The notes below the pieces were generated by a model. It was not told the origin of the DNA, ran no database searches, and saw only the letters and a list, made by a program, of their open reading frames with translations. From positions 274,262,250 to 274,326,249 of the forward strand of contig OY728153.1 in NCBI GenBank assembly GCA_963277665.1: a DNA stretch of 64,000 nucleotides. The letters run 5' to 3'. Source of the stretch: Viscum album. Taxonomy: Eukaryota; Streptophyta; Magnoliopsida; Santalales; Viscaceae. Below, piece after piece: positions 23,564 to 38,210 of this stretch. The position numbers and the translations under genes were made by a program. Positions within the stretch are counted from its first letter, which is position 1; each line of letters starts with the position of its first letter.

Positions 23564-26500
23564 TATCACGAACTAGCCCGAGTCGACCCCAAACCGGTCA
23601 CTTGGGCCGGTCTGCAACAAGTCCCAAAAGGCATTCCCGATCCACCTAAGATGACGACAAGCACCAGGGGAATCAATAGAGTATAAAAGGTAAAGATTCA
23701 TCACACATATAAAAAATAATGAAAACTAATGAAAGAATGGATAGCCCAATACATATTAATATAAAAATTGAACTGACATCATTTATAGGATAAAACTGAA
23801 AGTACAACTGAACGATACAACTAAAATGACCATACTTGATGACCAACTAATTCCATGTGACCACTCTGGTCACTCTCCAACACAATGATCCCATGTCTCT
23901 CAAGGTGACCTAACTCCAGGTAAAACCCACACAAGGTCTAAAAATAGAAGAAAACTATAAGTGTGAGTATTAAAACATAGTAGGTTAGCCCTATATTCTA
24001 TTCCCAATGTACTTGCACATAAATTAAAAGAAAAATAAATTTCATGTTTGAAATACAATATATAAAATTATTTTTTCCAAACAAGGTTCCATTCTATGGA
24101 ATTTACCAGAAAAAAGCTTGCATGTTTTATACACAAAAATGCTAGAACAATTTCCAAAGATTTTCAACTTCAAAATGAAAATAATTTTCAAGAGGACTTC
24201 TTTAAAGAAAGTACAATTTTAAATAAAGTAGACATTCCACTGAATTTTCCAGCCAAATAAACTGTATTCCAATGGTGAATACAATATATCTAATGATCAG
24301 TAGTCATAGGAACACCCCTATGCACTTGTTTATTGGGAGCCCCATGTACCTCGTATCTTAGTGTGAAAGTAACCAAAATAATATTTGTTCTCATGCACGA
24401 TCCATTAGTAGGGAACATAACCATAAACTAGTGGTCCCCAATCATCACCATTATAGTTTTTTAGTGTTTATAATGTCAAACATTCTAAGTGAAACAATGA
24501 AAAAACCACTCTAGATCACTAGTATACTAGTACAGGTCCACCCACCGAGATACCCAAGTTTCCATATTTGTGCTCAATGAAGTTCCAAATGTTATCAATA
24601 CACATTGCACATGAAAATAAGATTCCCAAATCATACACACAAATAACATCCCACAAACATGTTTCACATTTCTTTTACCAATCAACAAATCACTTATGAT
24701 TTTCCTGAAGCAATTTCAAGAAATAGAATGAGGCTTTGCCCATAAAATCCATTCAAAAATGCACTTTTTAGAGAAAAACCCACCTATAAAATATCAAATA
24801 TATTTTTAATCCCCAAAACCATTTAGTAAATCAATTTCATGAATCATAAAAGAACGCCAAATGATACAACAAGAAATACAGAGGAAAACTATCTTTATAA
24901 GAAAAATGCGAAATGAGCCTTTAAGCATTCATTAAAAAAACAACATTTATAAAAAGGACCAATCTAAATATTAATAAATATTTATAAAAACACTATTATA
25001 AGAAAAAAACATTTACTTAAACTCATTAAAAATATAGGTCACACATTCAAAACTCACCCATTTCTATAAAGATTCCAAACAGGCCTTCCATTTGAAACAC
25101 ATACTGAAGCCCTTAAAAATCCCATACTCGTTTCATTATAAAACCCAAAACCAGATTTTAAACCACATAAGGAACCCAAAAAACATTTATTCACATGCTT
25201 TCAATATTTTTCATAATCCAAACTAATCATTTTATAACACCTTGAACACACAAGAGTCAACCAAGCACTTTCCCCAAAAAGAGCCATGCAACATTTAATA
25301 AAACAAACTATATTTAACATTAAAAAAGGTATAAAGCCAAATTTTCATTCCAAAAACTTATTAAAGTATCTAAAAATGGTCATAAAAATCATAAAACATA
25401 TTCTAAAACTAGTGGAACATTTATTTAAACAAGCAGTGTGCACGTTTATTCAGAACAATACATTTTAGAAAAAACAATGCATAAATAACCATTTTTCACA
25501 CCAAATAGATCATAAAAAGGTTGTATAGAAATAATAAACATGTATACAACGTGATAAAAATATAAAAAATATAAAACTTAAATAATAATGGAAAGTTCTT
25601 GGGAGAACGTACCTCAGAACCAAGGCAGAATGGAAACAAACAGCTGATAACACATTCTGGGGGTTTATAAACACTAAACCTATGAATACCAGCCACAAAA
25701 AAGAAAAAACCCATAAAAATCATGGGATAACATAACCATAGGTATTTCATGACCAGGTAGGAAGATATATCCAAGAAATAATGGAAGTATGAGGAGGAAG
25801 GAGGAGAAAGGAGAAGGAAACTCACCTTGATAACTAGAGAACTCTTCATCTTCCCTTAAATCCACACCCTTATAGGAGAGATAATGGATTGGACCTCAAT
25901 GGAGAGGATTATTAGGTCTAGAAGAACTAGTGAAAGAATATTTGGGGGAAAAGAGTAAAAAAATAATGATTTATAAAAGAAACAAATTACTTTTTCAAAT
26001 CTGGACGATTTGAGAAACCTTTATAAAGTTCACCCAAATACCAAGTGAAGATGAGATTCAAAGAGGTAAAATGGAACATGGGGGTGATCCTAGGGTTAGT
26101 CAGCTCGAGTGATAGATGGAATGACTTAAAATAATAAAAAATGAATAAGATATAAAAGAAAGAAAATACATTTTTAAAATGGAAATGGGCTCACAGGATG
26201 GACCCATACCTGAATAAATACCCCAAATCCACCATGATTATGAGTTCATAAGGGGTCCAAATGGATATGGTGGTTTGAATATGTTAGGGAGGCCAAGTGG
26301 GAAGTGGAATGATTGAAATTTTTTTAAATAATAAGGATTTATAAAAGAAACATTTTTTTTAAATCTGGAATTGAGATCACGGTTTGGCCCTAATCTTGAA
26401 GTAACCACCCTTTTCTCCAAAAACTCCCTAACAATCTATGGGGAACCCATGGTAGGTTGATTAGATATAAATGGAACTTCAAAACTAAATATTCATCTCA

Positions 26501-26575
26501 CCTAAAACCCAATAAAATTATCAGGTTTTCCAATGAATCAGATCAAAACCAAGACATGAAAAAATGGGTGTGAAA
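23564..26575 (-). repeat. Array LTR 1
   Basis: Plus-strand start TATCACGAACTAGCCCGAG (the TG end changed to TA), end GGTGTGAAA. 3,012 bp. As the left outermost LTR it is the 3' LTR of the array in transcript orientation. A minus-strand open frame of 117 codons at 25,849-25,496 lies here; a related frame is in LTR 4. Confidence 0.9.
25821..25980 (-). promoter_or_regulatory. Candidate TATA box and 5' splice donor in the array LTRs
   Basis: On the minus strand LTR 1 has TATAAATCATTATTTTTTT (TATAAAT at 25,976-25,970). About 147 bases downstream comes ATCAAGGTGAGTTTCC, a consensus 5' splice site (AAG|GTGAGT, GT at 25,825-25,824). The donor is kept in all five LTRs (plus-strand GGAAACTCACC near 31,630, 37,450, 42,840 and 48,655; LTR 2 has ATG before GTGAGT). 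The TATA word is intact in LTRs 1 and 4 and reads CATAAATC in 2, 3 and 5. No acceptor site was established. Confidence 0.4.
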
Positions 26576-29375
26576 ATTCTCCCCACAATTAGAGATTTCC
26601 ACTCCCAGAAATCCATAACACTTTCCAACTAAAAGAACAACACATAAGGATTAATTATCAAAATTTTCTATCCCCCAAAATCTAAGGACATATCATCCAC
26701 CATCGATAGAACTTAAGCCTCTTTCCCAAAAAACACCAAATCACAACCACTTTCTGAGAATCAATGGAAAGGTCATGCCACCACCTCCACAACCAAGCTA
26801 AGAACCAGATTGTTTGGCCTTCTATCAATGAATCCAAAGATCAAAAATACCAAATTTCACTCATGAAATCCAATGACTTGGGAGTGGGGATGGGATTATC
26901 ACCATTAAATCAGAACTACCATCCAAAAAATCCTTAATGCAAAGATCTTTAAGATCCGTAGTGGATCTCTCAACCATTATAGACCAACTAGAAATGAAAA
27001 ACAAGAAGTCAATATGAACTAGAATCAGGGGTCACCTACACAGGCCCACTAAAACTCACTCACAATAACTTACAAACCCAAGTTAAGAGGGTTACAACAT
27101 GAAAATTTAAACCACCCACTCTTGAATGGAGGGGACAAGAAATAGGCCGACACTCTCGACATAGATCAAAACCCCCACCACTCGGGTAGGGATGGAAGGG
27201 GACCCAATCGATGGGCCAATGAAACCACAAAAGAAATAGAGGAACCACTCAAAACTCTCCACATATGAACAGGTAAAACTAAGACCAAAATCTATTCACA
27301 TTGGTAGTCCACATAGGGAAATTGATCTAAAACCCACATCTGAGAAGGAAGAACCATAGAAACTGCATGAGGGATAAGTCCACCACACTCTTTACGAAAA
27401 AAGGAAAATCACAGTGATGAGAAAAGAAAACAAAAACATATAAATCACCTTACCACAATAGTGATGGCAGGATCTTAGTCAAGATCCCCACACCTCTGGA
27501 AATTTCCTAACTATGTGAAATTCTTCACTCTGAGGACTATGGCTAGATCCCTGAGGTTTGAAGCATCTTCTTCTCCACAACCATGAGCTAAGGACCACAA
27601 CACCGAATAAAACTAAATTTCTCAACAACACACCTTCATATAAATAGTAACTCATCGATATATGGAACCATTATATATCACTACGAATGAGGAGTAGAAT
27701 GGACAAGGAATATGGAAAAATACATTAACATCTTTAAACACAACTGCTATATCCAAAAGAATTATCACAATAGGTAAAAACTTTAAATCAAGCATAAACA
27801 ATTCTATATTCTATAAAATGAGTTGAGGCATCATCCAAATAGGTATATTTAATGTTTTAAATGAATCCTTAGGCTAATCAACTGAAATTATTAAAAATGA
27901 AGAACCATCAATGGCCACATCACACCATCCAACATATCCTTAGAAACCCACTGAACATTTCTCCCAAACCAAGCCACCAACAAGATCCCATCTCAAAACA
28001 CAAAAAGAGTATCTCTTATAGACCATGAGGAAGCATACCAAACAAACCACACTTTTAAAACATAAAAAAGAAACCCACATAAACACCGGTTTACAAAAGC
28101 ACAAAAAAAATTCAGCTTAAAACACTTTTGAAAAACAAACTATCTTGGTAGATTTTCACATTCACCAATAGTGTTTCATTAAGTCTCACTCACATGAACA
28201 TTCTCATTCCATCGCAGGAACCCAACAACTATGCCATATCTGGAATCCATCAACATATGTATACAAAACCATGCATGTGATCACCCATGAATACACCAAA
28301 GGATAAAACAAAAAGTCTCATTTTTCAAGCCAAAAAATTCAACCCATTTAAAAAATAATGTACCTTCCATAGGAACACTAACCACCAAGTCAAAACCATT
28401 TTCATATTTCCACCCAACATACCATTTTACCAAGCTTTAAAAGGAATCCCCATATGTCTCCATCAAAATCCTCTCCCTTTACTCAAAACATTTTTCAGCA
28501 TCTCAACAAACCAAATTTTTTCAAGAAACATTTGATTTAGAACCCATTTAATTTATTTTAAAACAACTACCAAAAAATCATGCCATTCAAACATCCCTTT
28601 CCCATTTTAAAGAATTTAGACAGGTTTCTTTTCTTAATCTAACAACTATAAAGGTCAAAACCCTTTTTAGGAATACACCAACTGCTCAAAACTAATTCAT
28701 CAAATTCAAACACTCTTCAACAGCCCAAAAAATCCCATTTAAAAAAAAATTAGATTCATGTTAAAATAATTTATTTCTTCCAACCATTTTATTTTAATAA
28801 ACTATAAGTTTAGATTAAGGAAATTCAATCCTGTTAAATAATTCCACTTTTTCCCTAAATTGTTTTTTACAAAAACCTAACATTATAAAAAAAAAATCCT
28901 ATATTTATCATTGAAAACCCACTTCCACAATTATCACACGAGGATTTTCAAAACAAAATTCAGAATTCAAGAATGATCTAAGAGACCCACAAAAGGGAAC
29001 TAGTGTTGGTGGGTGACTTGACCATATGGTTTGGTAGACATATTTCAAACACACCACCAACATGGAGTGAATTCTTAGGACCATGCCCTGGATCCACATG
29101 GATTTCTAGGCACTATGAGCTCATGAAGGCCATTAGTGCAACTCCCCTTGTTCTATCCCAATCACTAAAAAATCCTTAAGAATAAAATAAACTAATAAAA
29201 CTGGACTTCCCATGGACACCCGAGGATTGGAATGAGTAAAAGTTTACGATACTCATCCCAAACCTACACCTCAAGTTCCGAAAATCCTACCCCATATACC
29301 ATGAAATCCTCAAAATAACAAGGGACCTATAAAAAGCAAGGTGTTCTAAGATTCAACCTACCTATGATAACATTT
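26576..29375 (-). other. Array internal domain 1
   Basis: 2,800 bp with no recognisable coding domain. Its left end is the complement of a polypurine tract (ATTCTCCCCAC). At the right end TGATAACATTTTGTCAC contains a decayed primer site (complement of TGGTATCA with changes). It aligns over its whole length with internal domains 2 and 4. Confidence 0.8.
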
Positions 29376-32300
29376 TGTCACAAACCAGCCCGATCCGACC
29401 CTGAACCGGTCACTTGAGCCGCTCTGCGATAAGTACCAAAAGGTGTTCCCGATCCTCCCAGGATGAAAAAAATCACCGAGGGAATCAATAGACTATACAA
29501 GGGAACAATTTCTCCAAAATATAGACAATAAAGAAAACAACAGAAAGAATGGAAATCCCAATACAAATTTATATAAAAATTGAACCAATGTCATTTATAT
29601 GAAAAAACTGAAAGTACAACTGAATGATACAACTAAACTGACCAAACCTGATGACCAACTAACTCCTTGAAGCCTCTTTGGTCACTCTCCAACACAATGA
29701 TCCCATGTAGCTCAAGCTAACCAAACTCAAGTTGAAACATGTACAAGGGATAAAAATAGAATAAAACTATAGGCATGTTTATTAAAACTCAATAGGTTAG
29801 CCCAATATTATATATCCAATGAACCTCCACTTAAAATAAAAGAAACATAAAATCCATGTTTGAAATACAGTATATAATAGTATCTTTTCCAAACAAGGTT
29901 ACAGGCAATGGAAGTTATCAGATAGAAGCTTTCAAGTTTTATACACAAGAATGCTAGAACAATTTCCAAAGATATGAAACTTTAATATGAAAACAATTCT
30001 CAAGAGGGATACTTTAAATAAAGTAAACTATTAAATAAAACACACATGAAACTAAATTTTTCATCAAAATACACCATATACCAATGGTGAATATAATATA
30101 TCCAATGATCACTAGTCACGAGAACACCCTAGGAACTAGTTCATTGTGAGCCCCATGTACCTCTTATCTTGGTGAGAAAGTAACCATAACAATATCCATT
30201 ATCATGCATGAACCGCTAGTATGGAATATACCCATAAACTAGTGGTCCCCAATCAACACCATTATAGTTCTGTTAGTGTTTTCAATGTCAAACTTTCTAT
30301 GTAAAATAGGGACAAAACCACTCCGGATCACTAGCATACTAGTACACGTCTGCCCACCTAGATACTCGAGTTTCCCTCTTTGTGCATAATCAAGTTCCAC
30401 ATGTTATCAATACACATTGAACAAGAAAATACCATTCCCAAATCATACACACATATAAAATCCCTCAAACATGTTTCACATTTCTTTCATGGATCAATAA
30501 ACCACTTAGGATTTTCATGAAGCAATTTTAAGAATTGTAATAAGGCTTTGACCATAAAATCCATTAAAAAACGCACTTCTTAGACCAAACATTCACCAAT
30601 ACTATACAAAACCATATTTTTAAGCCCCTAAACCATTTATTAAATCAATTTCATGAATCATAAAAATAACCCAAATGATACAACCTGAAATACATAGGAA
30701 AACCATCTTTATAATAAAAATTCCAAACAAGCCTTTAAGAATTCTTCACAAAAACAAAATTTATCAAAAGGAAAAATTAAACCATTCATAGGTAGGTGTA
30801 CAAAAAATATTGTAATTAAATTTTTTTTACTTAAACCCCATAAAAATTCAGGTTACACATTCAAATCCCACCCATTTTTATAAAGATGCCAAACAAGCCT
30901 TCCATTGGCAACACATACTAAAGAACCTTAAAATCCCATACTTGTTTCATTATAAAACCCAAAACCAGATTGTAACGCATATAAGGAAACCAAAAAAATT
31001 GATTCACATGATTCCAACATTTTTCATAATCCAAACCAATCATTTTATAACACCTTGAGCACACAAGAGCCAACCAGGCACATTCCCAAAAACGAGGCAT
31101 GCAACATTTAATAAAAAAACTCTATTTAACATTAAAAAGGGTATAAAGCCAAATTTTCAGGACAAAAACTTATTAAAGTAGTTAAAACAGGTCATAAAAA
31201 TCACAAACCATATGTGAAAACTAGCGGAACATTTATTTAAACAAGCGGTGTGCACGTTTATACAGAACAACTCCATTTTACACAAAACAAGGCATAAATA
31301 ACCATTTTTCACACCAAATAGATCATCCAATGGTTGTAAAAAAATACTAAACATGTATAAAAGGTGATAAAAATATAAAAAATATGAAACTTAAATAATA
31401 AAGGCAATTTATTGGGAGAACCTACCTCAAAACCATGGAGGAATTGAAACACACACCCGATAACACCTTCCGATGGTTTATAAAACCTAAAACTATGAAT
31501 AACAGCCCCAAATGAGACAAAATCCCATAAAAATCATAGAATAACATAACCCTAGGTCATTCATGACCAGGGAAGAAGATATATCCAAGAAACAATGGAA
31601 GTATTGGGAGGAAGGAGGAGAAAAGAGAAGGAAACTCACCATGATAACTAGAGAACTCTCCATCTTCCCTTTGATCCACACCATTATAGGAGAAGGAATG
31701 GATTTTAACTCAATGGATAGGATGATTAGTTCAATAAGAATCTAGGAAAGAATATTTGGGGTAAATAGAGTAAAAAATAATGATTTATGATAGAAACAAA
31801 TTACCTCTTCAAATCTGGACGATATAGGAAACCTTGAAAAAGTTCTCCCTAATCTATAGAGAAGATGAGCTTAGAAAAGGTAAAATGGAACATGGGGGTT
31901 CGGCTACAGTTTTTGGACTCGAGTGAGATGTGGAATTACTGAAAAATATTAAAAAATTAATAATATATAAAAGGAAAAAAATATTTTTTTAAAACTTGAA
32001 ATGAGCTCACGAGATGGCCCAATACCTTAATAAATAACCCAAACCCCCATGATTATTAGGTCCTAAGGGGTCCAAATGTATATTATGGTGGTTTTAATGG
32101 GTCATTGGATTCCAAGTGTCTAGTCAAATGAGTGGAAAATGTTAAAAACTGTAGGAGTTATAGAGTAAACAAATTTTGTTTTTAAATCTCGTAATGAGCT
32201 CACGGTTTGGCCCAAATCTTGAGGTAACCACCCTTTTCTCCAAACACTACAAAACAATCTATGGGGAACCAATGGTAGGATGATTAGACATAGATGGAAC

Positions 32301-32397
32301 TTCAAAAATCAACATTCATATCACCCAAAATCTAAGAAAAGAATCAGTATTTACAATCAACCAGATCGAAACCAAGACATGAAAATCAAGTATGGAA
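29376..32397 (-). repeat. Array LTR 2
   Basis: Starts TGTCACAAACCAGCCCGATC, ends before ATTCTCCCCACC. 3,022 bp. Shared by the units on both sides. Confidence 0.9.
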
Positions 32398-35194
32398 ATT
32401 CTCCCCACCATTTAAACTTTCCGCCCCCAAATAGCCATAACACTTTCCATATGAAAGAAAAAACATAAAGATTACATATCAACATGGTCCAGAACCTCAA
32501 GAAAAGGAAATATCATCCACCATATATAGAACATAATCCTCTTTCCCAAACAAAACACTAACTCACAACCACTTTCTCAGAATCAACAGAAAGATCATGA
32601 CACCACCTCCACAACGAAGCCAAGAACTAGATTGTTGGGCCTTCTCCCAAGGAACACAATGATCACCCAAACCAAAGATCACTCATAAAATCCAACAAAT
32701 TTTGGGATAGGGAGTCCAGAATAGGATCCCCACCATTAAATCACAACTACCATTTGAAAAATCCTTAAAGGAATGATCTTCGAGACCCATAGTGGGTCTC
32801 CCCACAATTAGAGACCAAATAGAAATGAACAAAAAATAATTAAACATGAACCCGAATTAGGCATCACTTGAAAAGTCCCACAAAAAATATCCCACAAAAA
32901 CCTACAAACCCTAGTTAATAGGGTTACAACATGAACATTTTAACCTCCCACTCCTGAACAGAGGGGCAAGAACTGGGCCAACACATTCGGCATAGATCAA
33001 AACCCCCACCACTCGGGGTAGGGAGGAAAGGGGACCCAATCATTGGGCCACTAAAACCACAAAATAAATATAGGAACTACCCAACACTCTTCACATAAAA
33101 ATAGGTAAAACCAAGCCCACACCTGATTTACATTTTCCGTCCACATAGGGACATTGATCAGAAAACCACATCTGAGGAGGCATAACCATAGACACTACAT
33201 GAGGGGTAATTCCACCAAACTCTTTATGGAAAAAGGAAAATAAAAGTGGCGAGAAACCACACAAAAAACTTAGAAACTTACTTACCACAACAGTGAAGGT
33301 AAGAGCTTAGTCAAGCTCCCCACACCTCTAGCGATTTTCAGACTGCATGAAAAGATTCACTCTAAGGCCTATGGATGGAGCCCTGATGTTTGAAGCATAT
33401 ACTGCACCATATCTAGGTGCTATGGATCACAACACCACATGAAATTTACTTTATCAGTAACACACCTTCATCTAAATAGGAACTCATAGATACATGTCAC
33501 CATTCTCTCTCACTCCAAATTAGGAGCAGAATGGACAAGAAATGCGATAAAACACATTTACATCACCAAACACAACTACTATATCTAAAAAAATTATCAC
33601 AATAGGGAAACCCTTTAAATAAATCCCAAAAAATTCTATATTTCATCAAACGTGTTGAGGAATCATCGGAAGAGGTGGATTTAATGTTTTAAATGAATCC
33701 TTAGGCTGATCAATTGGAAGTCTTACCAATGGAGAACCATTTGTGTCCACATCACATCATCTAAAATATACTTATAATCCCACTAAACATTGATCCAAAA
33801 CCAATCCACCAACAAGATCCCATATCAAACCCACCAAGAGTATCACTTTCAGATCCTGAGGAAGCATACCAAACAAACCACACATCTAAAACATGGAAAA
33901 GAAACCCACATAAACACCGGTTTACAAAAACACAACAAATTTTCATCTTAAAACACTTTTGAAAAACAAACTAACTTAGTGGATTTTTACATTCACTAAT
34001 GGTGTTTCATCAAGTCTCACCCACATGCACATTATCGTGCCACCCTGGGCATCATTCAACATATCTATACAAAACCATGCATGTGAGCACCCATGAAAAC
34101 ACCAAAGGATAAAATAAGCACCCTCATTTTACAATCCCAAAAAATCAACCCATTTCAAAAATCATATACCTTACATAGGCAGACTAACCACCAAGTAAGA
34201 ACCATTTTCATATTTCCACACAACAAACAATTTTACCAAGCATGAAAAAGAAACCCCATAGGTCTCCAACAAAACCATCTCCCTTTATTCGAAACATTTT
34301 TCAACTTCTCAATAAACCACACTTTTTCATAAACCATTTGATTTAGAACCCATTTCATTTATTTTAAAACAACTACCAAAACAAGAATTCCATTCAAACA
34401 TTCCTTTACCATTTTCAAAAATTCATCAAGGACTCTTTTCTTAATCTGACAGCCACAAAGGCCAAAAACCTTTTTAGAAAAACAACAATTGCTCAAAACC
34501 AATTCCCAAAACTAATTAATCATATTCAAAAACTCTTCAATAGCCCAAAACGTCCCGTTTTAAAAAAAAATTATAATCATATTGAAATAATTCATCCCTT
34601 CCAACCATTTCATTTCAATAATCCATAAGTTTAGTTTATGTAAATTCAATCCCATTAAATAATTCCACTTTCTCACAAAAAATTTGTTTCACAAAAACCC
34701 AAAATTATCAAAAAAATTAAAATATTTATAATTGAAAACCCACTTCCACAATTCTCAGACAAGGATTTTTACATCAAAATTCAGAATTCAAGAAAGGTCT
34801 AAGAGACTCACAAAAGGGAACTAGTGTCGGTGGGTGACTTGAACATATGGCTTGCGACCATATGTCGAACACAATACCAAAATAGAGAACCTTCTTAGGA
34901 CCATGACCTATCTTCACATGGATTTCCTGGCCATACGAGCTCACGAATCACATTAGTCCAACTCCCCTTATTGTATCCCAATCACTAAAAAATCCTTAAG
35001 AACTAAAGAAACTAATAAAACCAGAATTCCCATGGACACGCGAGTATCATAACAAGAAAGAGTCTGTGATGCTCTTCCTGAACTTACCCCTCAATTCTGA
35101 AAATTATACCCCATATACCATGAAAACCCCCAAATAACAAGGGTGCTCTAAAAATCATGGTTCACTGAGATCCAACCTCTCTTTCATACCATTT
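32398..35194 (-). other. Array internal domain 2
   Basis: 2,797 bp, non-coding, aligned with domains 1 and 4. The primer site next to LTR 3 reads (plus) TTTCATACCATTTTATTACG, the complement of a TGGTATGAAAG variant. Confidence 0.8.
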
Positions 35195-38100
35195 TATTAC
35201 GAACCAGCCCGATTCGACCCTGAACAGGTCACTCAGGCCGCTCTGTGACAAGTCTCGAAAGGCCTTCCTGATCCTCTTGGGATAAGGAAAAGCACTGAGG
35301 GAATTAATAGAGTATACAAGGGAATTATTTCTCCCAAATATATACAATAAATAAAACAACATAAATAATGGTCAACCCAAAACACATTTATAAAAAAATT
35401 GAACCGATATCATTTATATGACAAAAACGAAAGTACAAATGAATAATAAAACTAAATCAGCCAGACCTGATGAACAAATAACTCCATGTGACCTCTCTAT
35501 TCACTATCCAATACAATGATCCTATGTTGTTAAAGGTGACCAAACTCAAGTTTAAACTTACACAAGGGCTAAAAATAGAAGAAAACTATAGGCGTGAGTA
35601 TTAAAACTCGGTAGGTTATCCTGATATTATATTCCCAATGAACTTCCACTTATAATAGAATAAAAATTAATTTCATGTTTTATATAAAATATATAGAAGT
35701 ATGTTTTACAAACAAGGTTCCATGCTATACAAGTTATCAGAAAAAATCATGCAAGTTTTATACATAAGAATGCCAGAACAATTTCCAAAGATATGAAACT
35801 TCAAAATAAAAACAATTTTCAAGAGGGAATATTTAAAGAAAATATAATTTTAAATAAAACACACATGAAAATGAATTTTATATCCAAATACACCATATTA
35901 TGATGGTGAATACAGTATATCTAATGAGCACTAGTCATAGGAACACCCCTAGGCACTAGTTCGTTGTGAGCCCCATTTACCTCGTATCTCGATGCGAAAG
36001 TAACCATAAAAATATTTCTTCTCATACACAAGACACTAGTCGGGAAAATATCCATAACTTAGTGGTCCATAATAATCACCATTATAGTTATTTAGTGTTT
36101 TCAATGTCAAAGTTGCTAAGTGAAACATGGAAAACCCCACTTCAGATCACTAGCATACTCATACATGTTTTCCCACCAAGATACTTGAGTTTCCCTATTT
36201 GTGATCAATCAAGTTACACAAGTTATGAATACAAATTGCACATGAAAATAACATTCCCAAATAATACAAACAATGAAAATCTCTCAAACATGTTTCACAT
36301 TTCTTTCACGAATCAATAAACCACTTAATACTTTCCTGAAGCAATTTTAAAAATTGTAGTGAGGCTTTGCCCATAAAATCCATTCAAAAATGAACTTTTA
36401 AGAATAAACACCCACCAATACCATATCAAAACAGATTTTTCAGCCCAAAAAAATTTTTTAAAATCAATTTCATGAATCATAAAATGGCCCCAAATGATAC
36501 AACATGAAATACAGAGGAAAACCAACTTTATAAAAAATTCTAAACGGGCCTATACGCATTATTCAAAAAAACAAAATTTTTCAAAAGGACCAATTAAACC
36601 ATTAATAAATAGGTGTAAACACACCATTTGTAGAAACAAAACATTTACTTAAACATCTTTAAAATTAAGGTTACACATTCCAAACCCACCCATTTCAATA
36701 AAGATGTCAAACAAGCCTTTCATTGGAAACAAATGCCAAAGAACCATAAAATACCATACTTGTTTCATTATAAAACCCAAAAACAGATTTTAAACCACAT
36801 AAGGAACCCAAAAATAAATTGATTCACATGATTCCAAAATCAAATTTCTGAAAAACCAATAAGTTTATAACACCTTCAACACACATGATCCAACTGGGCA
36901 CTTTCCCCGAAACGAGGCATGAAACATTTATAAAAAAAACTATATTTAACATTAAAAAGGGTATAAACAAAAAATTTCATGAAAAAAATTTATTAAAGTA
37001 GTTAAACTCGGTCATAAACATCACAAACCATATGAGAAAACTAGAAGAACATTTATTTAAATAAGCGGTGTTCACGTTTATACAAAACAACTCTATTTTA
37101 CACAAAACAAGGCATAAATAACAATTTTGAACCCCAAATAGATCATACAAAGGTTGTAAATAAATACTAAACATGTGTAAAAGTTTATAAAAATATGAAA
37201 AATATGAAACTTATATAATAAAGTCAAGTTATTGGGATAACCTACCTCAAAACAAAGGCGGAATGGAAACACACACCCGATAACATCTTCCAAGGGTTTA
37301 TAAACCCTAAACCTATGAATTCCATCCCCAAACGAGAAAAAATACCATAAATATCATGGTATAACATAAAAATAGGTCTTTAATGACCAAGGAGGAAGAT
37401 ATATCTAAGAAATAATTAAAGGAGGAGGAGGAAGGAGGAGAAAGGACAAGGAAACTCACCTTGATAACTAGATAACTATACACCTTCTCTTAGATCCACA
37501 CCCTTAGAGGAGAGGGAATGGATTGGAACTGAATGGAGAGGATTTTTAGGTCTGGAATAACCAAGGAAAGATGATTTGGGGGTAAAATAGTAAAAAAATA
37601 ATGATTTATGAAAGAAAAAAATTACCTCTTTAAATCTGGAAGATTTGAGAAACCTATAAAAAGTTCAGCCTAATACCCTGTGAAGATAAGTTCCAAAGAG
37701 GTAAAATGGAACACAGGGGTTATACTAGGTTTAAGGGGATCGAATGATAGGTATAATGACTGGGAAATATTAAAAAATGAATAATATATAAAATAAACAA
37801 TATGTTTTTTTAATGGAAATGGGATCATGGGTTGGCCCAATAACTGAATAAATAACCCAAATCCGCCATGATTATGAGTTCCTAAGGGGTCCAAATGGAT
37901 ATGGTGGTTTGAATAGGTCATGGGAGCCCTATTGGGAAGTGGAATATGTGAAAAATGTTGAAAAACGAAGGAGTTATAAAAGAAACAATTTTTTTAAATA
38001 AGGAAATGAGCTAACAGTTTGGCCCAAATATTGAAGTAACCACCCTTTTCTCCAAAAACTCCCAAAAAATCTATGGGGAACCCATGTTAGGATGATTAGA

Positions 38101-38210
38101 AATAGATGAAACTTCAAAAATCAACATTCATCTCACCCAAAACCCAATAAAAGTATCATTATTTCCAATGAATTGGATCAAAACCAAGACATGAAAAACT
38201 AGGTGTGATA
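35195..38210 (-). repeat. Array LTR 3
   Basis: Starts TATTACGAACCAGCCCGATT, ends GGTGTGATA. 3,016 bp. Confidence 0.9.
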